From positions 496,001 to 560,000 of the forward strand of contig JAJSPD010000023.1 of the NCBI GenBank assembly GCA_021307315.1: a DNA stretch of 64,000 nt, read 5' to 3'. Below the pieces are notes generated by a model. The model was given only the letters and a program-made list of their open reading frames with translations. It did no database searches and was not told where the DNA came from. How positions within the stretch are numbered: the first letter of the stretch is position 1; each line of letters starts with the position of its first letter. A program made the position numbers and the translations under genes. Origin of the DNA: Bisporella sp. PMI_857. Its lineage: Eukaryota > Ascomycota > Leotiomycetes > Helotiales > Helotiaceae. Shown one piece after another: positions 12,136 through 23,212 of this stretch.

Positions 12136-15100
12136 ATGGCAGGTTTTCTACGTGGAAAGCAGGCTGGCATACAAAATGACCTGTCAGCTGGCATACTACC
12201 AGGGCTATTTGCTCCAGATGACCAAGCACGGTTTGGAATAAACTCGCAGATTGAGTATGCAGGGCGTTCCCATCTAGAACTTGTCCACTAACCAACTTGC
12301 GTAGGTCTATAGCATATGATCCGGTACAGTCCCTTCTTGCGATTGGAACCAAAGAGACGAATTATGGCAGCGGGCAGATATATGTGTTCGGCCAGGAGAG
12401 AGTTAAGGCTACTTTCACATTACCCCGCCGAGCGTCCGTCAAAGAGCTTCGATTCTGCGCAGACCGGTTGATCAGCTTCGACTCAAAGAATGAGTTGATC
12501 ATATGGGATTTGCAAACAAGCACCCGGCTGACAAGTTATTCTCCACCGGGGATAGTAACGTGTATAGTGGTAGATCCTATGTTGGATTGGGCATTGTTTG
12601 GCTTACAAAATGGAGAGGTAATTGCATTTGACTTGGACAGAGAAAAGCTCGCACCTCTTCGATTGCCAAATTTTTGGCGTGAACGGAATCCAAGGTCGAG
12701 ATTATTACCCATTGTATCCATGCAACTCCATCCACGAGATATTGGGCAGCTTTTGATAGGTTATTCCGAAGGAGCCGTCCTGTATTCATTCAAGCAAAAT
12801 GCACCATTGCAATTCTATCAATATGAAGTCCCTATAGGAGCACCGGGTGGAAAGTCAGATCCAGGGTCAGTCCAAACTGTTCGCCGGCCGTATTTAGTCC
12901 AGGTTTTCTGGCATCCCACGGGGACATTCATTGGTACAGCCTACGATGATGAAAGTATGGTGTTCTGGGATCCAAAGGAGGCACGCATCATCATGGCAAG
13001 AACAGTCACAGATACATATGTGGATAGGCCCGGAAATAGACCTAGTGGCTTTGGAACTACGCCTGGGACATTAGCACTGAAGACACCTTTTGCCCGAATT
13101 GCCTGGTGTGCAAAGGAGAATCCGGATGATACCGGGCTTCTGATAGCAGGAGGCTCACCCGGTAATCTCACAGAGAAAGGCTTGACCTTTCTTGAATTGG
13201 GACCTACTCCTGTCTACGCAACGTCATCTTGGCAAGTACTGGCAAGCCATCTAGAGTCAAAACGTCAATATTTCCTTCCTACTCCAGCCGGCGCAGAGAT
13301 CGTGAACTTCTGCCTTATACCCAGAGCATCCCCTCATTTTTCTGGTGCCCAAGATCCGATCGCTGTCCTTGCCCTTTTATCTTCTGGGGAGCTGATTACC
13401 CTAAGCTTTCCAAGTGGTCATCCCATATCACCTACCAATCAACTCCACCCTTCAATCGCTTTCGTACATCCTTATGTGACGTCGATTGCCGTCGCCACGG
13501 TGGACCGCATTCGTTGGCTAGGTATGACCGAAAATCGAACACAAGGACCTAAGATTTTACGTGGTGGTGCTGAGAATGTCAAGCCATTACGGAGGTTTGA
13601 AGCTAGAAACATTGTGCAAATGGCGCATTGTGATGGCATTGTGCGCATATTTGATGCTGGCCATGGAGACGAAATCGAGAATAGTAAAGCTTTACAAGTG
13701 GATATTGCGAGGGCTCTTGATAGATATGATGATGTCAATATTACCAGGATGAGTATGTCTAACAGCACTGGGGAACTGGCCATTGGCACCACCGCTGGGG
13801 AGGTTGTTGTATATCGCTGGGGAGGGAACAAACTATTCGGAAGAGAAGACGCGCCGCCCCCAACAAAGGTCGAGCCCGGCACAGTCATTACTATTGGAGA
13901 GCGCGCGGAACCAAGCTTGAAAGAAGGATTGCAGCCTTTCGCTCTTTATAATATGGCCCAAGGTCCAATTTCAGCGGCCAAGATGTCTGATGTCGGGTTT
14001 GTGGGAATAGGGTCTGAAAGCGGGTATTTCTCCATTCTCGACATGCGAGGACCAGCAGTTATATTTAGCTCGTCATTGAGCGAGCATATCAAAGCAGATA
14101 AACGAAGCAGCTTCATGAAAAAGGGAAGTAGCCAGATATCTGGAGGGTCAGACTGGCCAGTGGTGATTGAGTTTGGAGTTATGACCCTGGATGGAGACAA
14201 TTATTCCAGCATTGCCTGTTTTGTGGGCACAAACAATGGCAAAGTTATTACATTCAAGATTCTCCCGCAATCTAATGGTGGATATTCCGCTCAGCTCGCT
14301 GGATCAGCAGCACTCTCGGATAAGATAATATCCATAAACCCAATCGTAACAAATTCAGGCAAACCTGCGCTTGCAAATGGTCAAGCTGTAGCAGCTCTTC
14401 GAACCGGGCAGCAGACACATGGAACATTAGTCGTTGGTAAATGATGACTCGAATTTTTTTTTGGGAGAGAAGAATTACTAATCTGAAATAGTCACCCAAA
14501 CAGAGGCACGTATATTCAAACCAGCAAACGCAAAAGGTGCCCGTAAGACCTGGGATAATGTCTTCTGTGATTCCGCTGCTGTGACTGAATTCGAGGACCA
14601 CGGATTCGCTCTAGTAGGCACCTTTGGGGATGCCACAACAAAAGCATACTCTCTTCCAGCTTTGAAAGAAATCGGGGCTTCCCGCCTAGAACAGCTGGAC
14701 ATAACGCGGATATCCAGCACAATAGTGACACTGTATGGGGATATTTTCGGCTGGACTGGACCTTCCGAAGTAGCCTTGATCAACGTCTGGGGCACAGGCC
14801 AGCCTCTTCTGAAATCTCACGATAAGCTCTACAATCCGCAAGCCCTTGTACCTCCTCGGCCCACAATATCGAATCTGCAATGGATATCTGGGACGCAGTA
14901 TTGTAGTCCGACAGATTTGGACTTGTTAATCGGTGGGCCTGATAGACCTCCAAGTAAGAGGATGCTCGCTGCTGCTGCAGAAGAAGACCGTCTAGCGCGA
15001 GCTGGGAATGCGGGGAGCTCGCGTGCTGCAGGTACACAATCTACGGAGGGTTGGGGAGATTACATGACGAGGCAATTGAATGAGCGCACGGAAAAGCTAA

Positions 15101-15228
15101 ATATCATGGGGGATAGTATGGATAAAGTTCAGGATAACAGCAAAGGATGGTCAGACGACGTTAACAAATTTGTTTCTAAGCAGAAAAGGAATATGTTACT
15201 TGGTGGAATTACAGGGAAATTCTTCTAG
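12136..15228 (+). CDS. SRO7: Sro7/Lgl/tomosyn-family exocytosis regulator
   Basis: Lethal-giant-larvae family proteins bind plasma-membrane t-SNAREs and the Rab Sec4 and control polarised secretion. Exons 12136-12254, 12305-14436 and 14492-15228 give 995 residues. The N-terminus MAGFLRGKQAGIQND and GLFAPDDQARFGINSQIESI are typical of fungal members. WD40-like blades follow (YDPVQSLLAIGT, LISFDSKNELIIWDLQ, VVDPMLDWALFGLQNGEVIA), then the Lgl-type domain (PRRASVKELRF region, EFEDHGFALVGTFGDATTKA). The last about 60 residues read like an R-SNARE half helix, with LNERTEKL around the would-be zero-layer Arg. An in-frame ATG at 12091 would add 15 residues, but 12136 matches the family start. No frameshift was seen. 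Confidence 0.93.
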
Positions 15229-15850
15229 GCAAAGCAAGGAAAAGGCCCGCGGCGTACGGAGTTATATTGAATACCAGAAAGTGGGAGGGAACGGATGTAT
15301 ACTCGGATATCACATTATGCATTGTAATTAAACCTTCAAGAAACTCAAGCATATAGGTTCATCTCAATGTTTAGTTCTCTCTAAGCAATTCAGAAAGCTA
15401 TCTTAAACTAGTATTGCACAACCTTGGCGAGCCCCTGAACTCGCGCCTGAGCTGAGAGGCAATTGCAGGACTACTCGGCTGCGATTTGCAAATGGTTAAT
15501 GATAGTGTCAACCATCCAATCCTTGGCAACGCAACGGCATCCAATTCAAAAATGTAGGGTAAGTCCAGGAAGCGATGTGGCTGTGAGCCACGAAGGAAGC
15601 GAAAAACCGTTGGGTCCTGTCGATTGGATCCCCCTTGCTGAAGAAGATAGACTTATCTCAGCCCTATACAAGCATGTGACAGACTTAACCCCGATGCCCT
15701 GCAGATCCCATATCCAAGCGGACCCCCTTTAGCGCTGAAACAGCGGGATCAGATCTTATATAAAAAACGGTCTTCTCTATGGCAAAAGGGAGATGGCTTC
15801 TTTTACGATGGGCTAACGCTCGAATGTCATGAACGATTAAGCTGGCTGCG
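15229..15850. other. Intergenic region
   Basis: 3' region of the Sro7-like gene and promoter of the Zn2Cys6 gene. No gene or repeat recognised. Confidence 0.55.
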
Positions 15851-17835
15851 ATGGAGGATCCGCTGCGTTGCGGAAAGGCGAACAGTCATGCTAGGAAGCC
15901 GAGAACGAGGACTTCTTGTCTTGAATGTCAGAGACGGAAGCAGAAGGTCTCTCTTTTTTTTTCCCTTCGGTTTTTTATTTTATTTTAAATTACTTCTTAT
16001 CGGAAGGGTAGCTTGGTTACTGACGGGCAGGTAGTGCGATCAAGGACATCCATGTCGTCGATGCATGAGGCGGTTCCCGCCCGCGGAATGCAGATATACG
16101 CCTAAAGCCTCTCTCGCAGGGGACACGGTGAGTTCCGTGGCAGCGGCGGGGAATCAGAGCAATCGGGGCATCAAACGGGAGGAGCTAGAGGCGGACTTCG
16201 GGTTGTGCCTGTCGGACGAGCCGGGGGGAGAACGCGAGAAGGAGAGGCTTACACTGCAGTTGTTGCATACATTCGCGAGGGACCCGGGGAGCTATCAGAA
16301 GTTGTTGAGCCGTATGGCGGATCAGATCACTGCCTCCATGCCCGTGGCTGGTACGGTGGGCGACGCTTTCTTGTTTCGCGATCCGAGGGTGGATGGGTTG
16401 GAAGCTGAGGAATGTGCAAGACCTGGCGATGCTGATGCCCTAACGGACGGATGGCAAGGTTTGACGATGGCTGATCTTGTTGGCAGGCCGAGCAGCTTTG
16501 GCATCACGTCCGTTGACCCGTTGCATTTCCTCGGCGTCAAGCCTGTAGCGCGCAGTAATGAACTCTTACAGATCTGTACGTTAACTTCCCTGAGATCGCT
16601 AGGCTCTGGACTTACAGGTCGCAGTCATCAAAATTATATCTAAATACGTTTTTTCCATGGATGGCGTCGTAGCCCCGAACTATTACAACGACTTCTGGGT
16701 ACCGCGATCGATGAAATCGCCTCTACTTGTGCACCTCGCCATCTTCACTTCAGCATGCTATTGCGCCGAAGCCCAACGCATCAACCCTGCATCTTATTCT
16801 CAAGCGGTGGGATATAAGGTCAAGGCTTTGACCCTACTTAACGAGATGCTGCAAAATAAGCAGGAATCGATGACCAATGAGGCGTTGGCTGGTGTCGTAT
16901 ATTTTATCGTTAACGAGTGGTATTGGTCTTGCTATGAGAATGTGCAGGCGCATATTGGTGGCCTGATACAGATGGTCAGGCTAAGAGGCGGCCTTGACAA
17001 TCTAGGAGCTAATGGCTTCATGAGGAAAATGGTGATCTTGTATGTTTGCGTCGTCGATGCGCAAGTGAACGTGGATACTTTGCTGATGAAGAAGAATAGA
17101 TGTGACTACTACATCTCCTGTACCAGGGGATCCGAGCTGTCGTTCCCTCATATGGTCCATAACACAATAATATCACTACCCGGAATGACTTCCCCCTTCC
17201 TACCCTCACTTACGCAATTCAGTAAGCTCGCTACAAAATTACGCATCGCGCCCCAGACAGCACTGGTCCTAGATGACATGCACTTTCTCTTCCGCGCGCT
17301 CTTAGCGCATATCGACCATCATGCACCAGCGGATCAGGAAGCCAAAATCCAGAAAACGGCACTTTGGGTCCAAAACCGTATTTCTTCCCTTGCAAACCCC
17401 ACGGAACCATCCATCACCTCTGAACAAGGCTTCATCCATGCCAACATCCTCACCGCCTCGCAAATCTACTGCCGCGCCATCCTAACTCACACCTCCCTCG
17501 CCCACGCCTGCACCGTCTCTGACCTCAACGCTATCTTTGCGACGATGTGGCGGGTTAGCTTGACAAGATGGAAGCAGATCCCGGGGATCTTTTTGTTTGC
17601 GGTGTTGAGTTTGATACAGGCTGCGCAGAACAGGCCGCAGGGGAGACTGCTGAAGAGTATGTTCAAGACGGCGAGTTCGTATGTGGCACTTGAGCAGTGG
17701 GATGTGGTGGATGGGATGTTGATGGCGTTTTGGAGGTTGGCGAGGTGGTTGGATGACGATGGGGGCGAAGGAGTGGTTGTTGGGGGTAGAGAGGAGGGTG
17801 GGTTTGTGGATGTCGTGGGAATTTGGACTAGGTAG
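15851..17835 (+). CDS. Zn(II)2Cys6 transcription factor
   Basis: Fungal binuclear-cluster DNA-binding regulator with a fungal-specific C-terminal domain. Three exons (15851-15946, 16035-16575, 16625-17835) give 615 residues. The zinc cluster is split by intron 1: SCLECQRRKQK ends exon 1 and CDQGHPCRRCMRRF opens exon 2. Cysteines fall at about 23, 26, 33, 39, 42 and 51 (CX2CX6CX5CX2CX8C), with a basic N-terminal arm. The C-terminal half has the regulatory-domain pattern APNYYNDFWVPRSMKSPLLV, LAIFTSACY, AGVVYFIVNEWYW and AHIGGLIQMVRLRGGL. The exon 2/3 join (donor 16576, acceptor 16621-16624) is chosen because it keeps IKIISKYVFSMDG in frame. Targets are unknown and no metabolic cluster sits beside it. 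The GC-rich 3' end differs from the AT-rich region downstream. Confidence 0.85.
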
Positions 17836-20136
17836 GGTGGTTGAACGTTCCAAGTCTGTCAAGATCCGTCCTGCCTGTGCGCAACTCTCTTTGTTTGGAG
17901 TAATGATACTATTAGGCTGTGTCTAGTCATGGGTTTAGATGAGGTGAGGAATCGAAAAAGTAGGTTGGATGGGTCAGAGCAGGTGCCAGCCACCAACGAA
18001 AGGTTTAAGCGCAACAAAGAACCCTCGAAGACCCCGACCTTCGAACAGCTTCGTTGCGAAAATGTTACTGCAATACCAAAAAGCGGGCACACCTCTTTCC
18101 GAGTTTGCTAGTCCTGGCAACTTCTTGATCCATTACGTCGCGGGTTCCAGTGCCTTATATTCATAGTTGGAACTTGTCGCCCATCAATACTAACACCCAT
18201 ATTGGAGGACGTCTACCAACAACAGACACACGAAAGCAGCATTTTTAGCCCCTAGATATGATCCTAAGCATGTTGTCCCACCGCTCGATGGTCTCCCCAA
18301 CACTGTGGATAAATGCATTCTTCTACCATTGCGGCCTTAAATTTCCCACTGTTGTTCCTGTCCTTGACAAGATGAGACAAAGTATTACAACATGCATGGT
18401 TCTATACCAAACGCAACAACGAAGAATAACCCGCTGTTGGTTGGTCGGCCTTTAGCTCATTGCTTGGAGATTGGAAGATGACTCGTATGATAGAGATAAG
18501 CTGCTGCCTGGGAGGAGGTAGTTGAAATAATTATGCTATCCCGGTAAGATTCTGTGCTACAAGTAGAGAGCGATGGTATCAAGGCTGTCGTCCATTTCGC
18601 TCTCGAGTCAGCCAGATTTATTTCGACTTCGGGCATGTTCTGTATAGAGCATGAATCCGCGCCAAGATGCATATATTCAAACGAGGAGGGCATTTGCTTT
18701 TCTACACAGCACGCTCGGCTCTCTTTCTGAGGCAGTTGCTCCGGGGGCGTGTGCTCTATTTTATATCTGTGGAAGGGAGCCGACTCGTATGTTGCCCTTT
18801 CGTGTATGCTCCGAAAGGGTACAGCATGCACTACGTGTGTATGCCACGCAACCACGCCCACTAGCCGCCGCCGGGATGGTAACCTGTTTGGGGATGGAAC
18901 CAATCGGGGCAATTGTGGCACAGTGGGAATGCCTTTTCTTCCTGGTTACCGACCCCACTGATCTCCGTGAACTTATATCTTGGCAGCTGGCTTGACTGAT
19001 TACAGTAATGTACTTACAGTAATGTACTTACAGTAAGGGTACAGATGCAGTAAAGACAGTAACTTGGGGGTACAGCTAGTACAGTTATGCTATGTTCACG
19101 GGGAATATATTTGCCACAAATATCACTACGGAAACTGCGGCTGCCATGAAAATATTTCATTTCCTCTACAGGAGGTGTTTTGCAAAGTTTGGCCCAAATC
19201 ACCGCTGGGGCCTTCGCTGAACTGTAATAACATTCCCCGTTCCCCCCCTCCCCGCCCCCCCCAAATTTGGTTTGCCTTTCCACAAGAAGGTTTACTGTAT
19301 AAAAAAAGAACATTTGAAGGGGAAAAAAAGCCCGTGCAGCCACCAAGGGGGCTGGTCCTTATATGCCGTGACATATAGACTCCCCCCAATGAAAGAGCAG
19401 CCAGCCCTCTGGTAGCAGAAAATTCAGAAATTTTGGGGAACCCCAGGATTCCCATCACAGAACATCCCAGACGAGAAAGATTCACGGCTTCCCGTGCGTT
19501 GATCATGCCGGAGGCAGGGCTGAGATGGGTTATGGCCGACGCACACATGGATGATTAGATCCGGACACGGCTGACCACCGCTCCAACAAGAAAATGGATC
19601 CCTTCTCCGAACGAGTCGGAGCAGGAATCAAACGCAATATGCAACGAATTGCTAAATCCATACGAAGGCCCGGGTTGTGGTCGCTTGTTTGATGTGCCTT
19701 TTTTTTTTAACCCGTTTTTTTGTTGCACGTCTTAAGTTGGTCGGAGCTGTATCGATAAGGAGATGCCGCCGACTTTGCATCGGAGACGGCTCAGCGGAGC
19801 GGCTCTGTACACCAACGGCCTGCGGAATCATGGACCACGAACGTCGAATAGATTCAGCGCCAGCCTTTGAATAACTGTTTTGTCGCACATCGCAGTTTTC
19901 CCGGAGGATGTCTATTCAGAACAGTTCCCCGACTTCACATGAAAGTCGTCCGAGTTCCATCATGCTCCCACAATGTGGTTTGTGCACGCGGTTTACACTA
20001 CATATCTAGATTCGGAGACAAAAAATTAAAATAAAGTTTTTCTGCTCATCTAAAGGTTGTCTAGTACCAAAACAACCGGAACAAGCCTTAATAAATGGAT
20101 TTCGTGGCAGGAAACGTGTACTTTTGAAAATGCTAC
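17836..20136. other. Gene desert, left part
   Basis: 2.3 kb with no supported gene. Overlapping short frames at 18460-18995 occur on both strands and carry no recognisable motif. A polypyrimidine/C-rich tract (about 19240-19262) and short tandem repeats (19002-19044) are present. Confidence 0.5.
19002..19044. repeat. Short direct repeat, 14-bp unit
   Basis: ACAGTAATGTACTT occurs twice in direct tandem (19002-19015 and 19016-19029), followed by a partial third unit ACAGTAAGGGTAC. Likely a replication-slippage product. Confidence 0.8.
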
Positions 20137-20470
20137 TCATCCAATCCATACAGTTCAATCAGTTCATGAAATTCTTGTTGCATATCGCTGAGGCTCGGAA
20201 CTGGACCGCATTTGAAGATGTGCCCGACTGTGCCTTCATGGTTATATTCATTCATCCAATCCATGACTTTTGCGAGTTGGTGAAGCGTTTTGTTGCGTAC
20301 CGCTGGGGTTCGGACCTGAACCAAATTTGAAGAAAGTTCCCGACGTTGTTCTCTTCTTCATTCTCATTCATCCAATCTATAGACTACCAAAGGTTCTTGA
20401 GCCTTAATGTTGCAGGTCGTAGGTATTTCGGACATGCACAAATTTGATGATGTTCCGGCTCTACATGTCA
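20137..20470. repeat. Three-copy degenerate tandem repeat, about 116 bp unit
   Basis: Three diverged copies begin at about 20137, 20252 and 20368, each opening with TCATCCAATC. They share an internal core of the form GTTGC-TA-CGCTG-GGTTCGGA, then ACC-AATTTGAAGA, then a CCCGAC-like block. Copies 1 and 2 are clearly alike; copy 3 is more decayed. Both strands of copies 1-2 stay open for about 60 codons, so this could be a relic of a repeat-containing gene, but I recognise no domain. Confidence 0.65.
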
Positions 20471-22360
20471 GATCACTGGCTCAGGCATTCTCTAGCCGTT
20501 GGAGAATGAAGCTTATTGCTGAGCATGCTGGTGACCTGGGGGCTATTCAGAATCGGTTGCCATCTGAGAATCCTCTGTCAAGAGGTCATGCATGCATAAA
20601 TTCCGCATAGTCTGGCGTCTATTGAAGTCGTAAAACATATGGCTTTGAAGCTTGATATCAAACATCTGGAAGGAACACTTGATGCGTTGTCGTGTTACCG
20701 TATCCAGGCTTGGTAGGTATGAACACTACAATTTTATCTTGTGCCCAGCATGCCAAACATTGGGCATTCTGCCTTCCCATACTACGAGCAAGGTGTTCAA
20801 TGCCTAACGCCGCATACAGCACATATATCCCAAATAGCCGATTAATGAGAATGACTAGGTTAAAATATACGTTTGCTAGTTGCCGGGATCATCATTATCA
20901 TCACACGGCCTGCTCTTCCAAACGGTGACACTTTGCTCACTTACCAGACGTTATTAAAAACACCGGCAAGGCTGTGTAGGAGTCGTGCATCTGCAAGATA
21001 CTGGCACGGGCAATCATATCACCTTGGTGCCTCAACTTCATGGCCTGGAAAATGAGCGAGAAACAGGAGCAAGCATTCCTAAGCTATATGAAATCATCAA
21101 ACCTGGACTATGGACTTATCCCTAATGGGCATGATACCTTCAGCATGGCGCTCCTCGAAGCCCATGCATAAATATTGCGAAAATGAAGTAGCTGTCTTGA
21201 CGCCGAAAACTAGTAGGCCATTACGAAAACCAAGGGCTATTATTTCTCTTCTCCATGATGTATGGAAAGTAAAATCATGATGTTAATGGAGCTTGTGATG
21301 CAAACGCTGAAAGAAAAGGAAGTTATATCAGACGGAGATTTCCCCTGCTCCGACAAAAAAATTGACGACGAAGCGTGTAAAGTCATAATGCAAAGCCAGC
21401 TCGACTGTTGGGGCTCGTTGCTTTCAGGTGACTTGAGACGTTGAGGTAAGGCCCCAATTAGGTAGGGTCACTTGACGTTCACCAGAATGTCCATAAGAAG
21501 CCCTGTTGAGCAGAATACAAATAATTTTGTTCTACCAGCGAATCAGACGAGCGACCAGTTCGGTGGACGGGTGATTACAATTCAGCCAGACAACAGCAGC
21601 TCCTGACAAGGATATCATAAGGGCGCATGATGTAAAAATAAAAGCCCGTAAGAACCCAACCGTGGCAACTTGGGCCACTTGTGAGCACCAGCGCAGCGCT
21701 TGCTCCTGAGTCTCAAGATATATGTTTTGCACATTGCAATAGTTGCGTAGGAGAGAACAGCATATCCCATCTGATTCTACAACATGGGGCGTAATAGCGT
21801 TGCAAGTAGATCTGGTCAGTCGATCCCACTAGTTCCTTCATATGCGGAATTTTAAAGCCACATCTTTAGGGGAGGGGTGGGTGGTTTGTTGTCAAGTTAG
21901 CCCTTTGTGAAATTGTGATGCCATCGTGCTGATGCCGAGACCCGGTAGCTGGTTGATGCAGCCAGTTAAAACGGCTTCCATTGTCTACAGAATGACAATG
22001 CAGAAATCCAGGGTCCAAAAGATCGCCGATGCCCATCTGAATCGGGTGCCAGACCACCACTACAAGGGAAAACGGCACAATGATAGTTTGTGATAGTGTT
22101 AAGTGCAGAGGAAAGGGGGAGGGGGGGTGGGGGTTTAAATCCAGTACGAGCACGATGGGTTAGTCAGATTCTTGCCTCTGAAATTTTTCTAATTTCTAAT
22201 TTCCAATTTCCAATATCTATTTTTATTTTCACACAATATTAGTAGTCACCAGGTGTAGGTCTTGACTGGTTGATATGAAGAAAAGACTGGCCTGGCTCAA
22301 GCCACAATCATATTACATAAGATAAGCCCTCCAGCCACAGGGCCCATTCTTGGCTTGTCG
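20471..22360. other. Gene desert, right part, possible gene relics
   Basis: No intact gene. Short open pieces around 20471-20610, 20640-20695 and 21262-21444 look mildly protein-like but sit in different frames separated by stops, as expected of an old relic. I cannot assign a family. 21470-22360 shows short AT-rich and purine tracts only. Confidence 0.45.
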
Positions 22361-22466
22361 GATCGAAAAATGGATCGGAGGGGCTGGGGCTTCTATTGGT
22401 CTCGATTGGCTCGATTGGCTCGATCGTCATTCCAACGGGTGCGTGTTCAGGGGTCCTCACGATCGA
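22361..22466. promoter_or_regulatory. Candidate light/clock-responsive element cluster upstream of frq
   Basis: GATCGA occurs at 22361-22366 and 22461-22466, GATCGG at 22373-22378 and CGATCG at 22421-22426. A 9-bp direct repeat CTCGATTGG (22401, 22410, degenerate at 22419) lies between them. In Neurospora the White Collar complex binds GATC-containing light-responsive elements upstream of frq. The cluster sits about 750-850 bp before the FRQ start codon, and its density is unlike the rest of the window by eye. Function is inferred. Confidence 0.5.
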
Positions 22467-23212
22467 GAAATGATGCTTGGTCGACAGGTCTCATCCTGTC
22501 TCGTCTCGTCTCCCGTTGCCCATACGCCCAAAAGAAACAAGACACATGTGGTGTTTTCTCTTAGTTTCCACCGCCGCCGTTGCTGCTACTCTGATGATGA
22601 AGGATGAAATGGGTCGGTCTGGGCTATATTTCCCTTACGCTGCTGAGGCCACACCCGCCTGCCTGTCTGCTTTCCTACCCAAGACCCTAACCCCTATCAG
22701 TCATTCCAGATCTGCTGGTTGTGCGCTCGATTGGCAGCTGTCTGTTCGATGCTGCTGTCGACCCCTCCCCCAGGTTTTCTCAAATGATCTGACCTGACCT
22801 GTATCCTCTCCTACTCTCTTTGTTTCTCTTCCTCCCCCCTTTTCTCAAATGTTTTACTCTTTTGTCTCTTCTTTTTCTGAATTTGGTGCGTTTCCTTTCT
22901 TATGATGAATATTCGGCATCTCCAGCGTCATTGAACTACTTGGAAAGCTACAGCATTATACGGTCAAGACATCAATCACATCAATCAGGGCTCAAGTTCC
23001 GCCCTCAATTCGCGTCATACTCTCGACTGTATTGCACATCATTTCGACTAAGATCATTCTACGTCCGTCTACAACTACGCTTAATCAAATTGGCTGAGCG
23101 ATTACCACCCAGAGTTGGTGTGCGACACAAATATATGGTTCGTGGTGGTTCTTTCTAATCGACGCATTAGCACACGAGATACGCCAGAAGATGTATCTTA
23201 GTAGCATCAAAC
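22467..23212 (+). promoter_or_regulatory. Putative promoter and long 5' leader of frq
   Basis: A pyrimidine-rich stretch (about 22800-22870, CTCT/TTTCTC runs) followed by several short upstream open frames precedes the start codon. Neurospora frq has a long leader with uORFs and splicing that affects the FRQ start choice, so a similar leader here is plausible. No transcript evidence is available. Confidence 0.4.

Noticed and set aside
9715..17835. Possible secondary-metabolite or wall-remodelling cluster around the Zn2Cys6 factor
   Set aside because: No synthase, P450 or tailoring enzyme nearby; neighbours are housekeeping genes.
18651..18995. 114-residue plus-strand frame in the gene desert
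   Set aside because: Four further frames overlap it on both strands, as expected in GC-rich non-coding DNA; no domain or splice-supported model.
20400..21450. Ankyrin-like relic in the gene desert
   Set aside because: A few short pieces resemble repeat-protein helices, but no repeat consensus holds in any frame; left unassigned.
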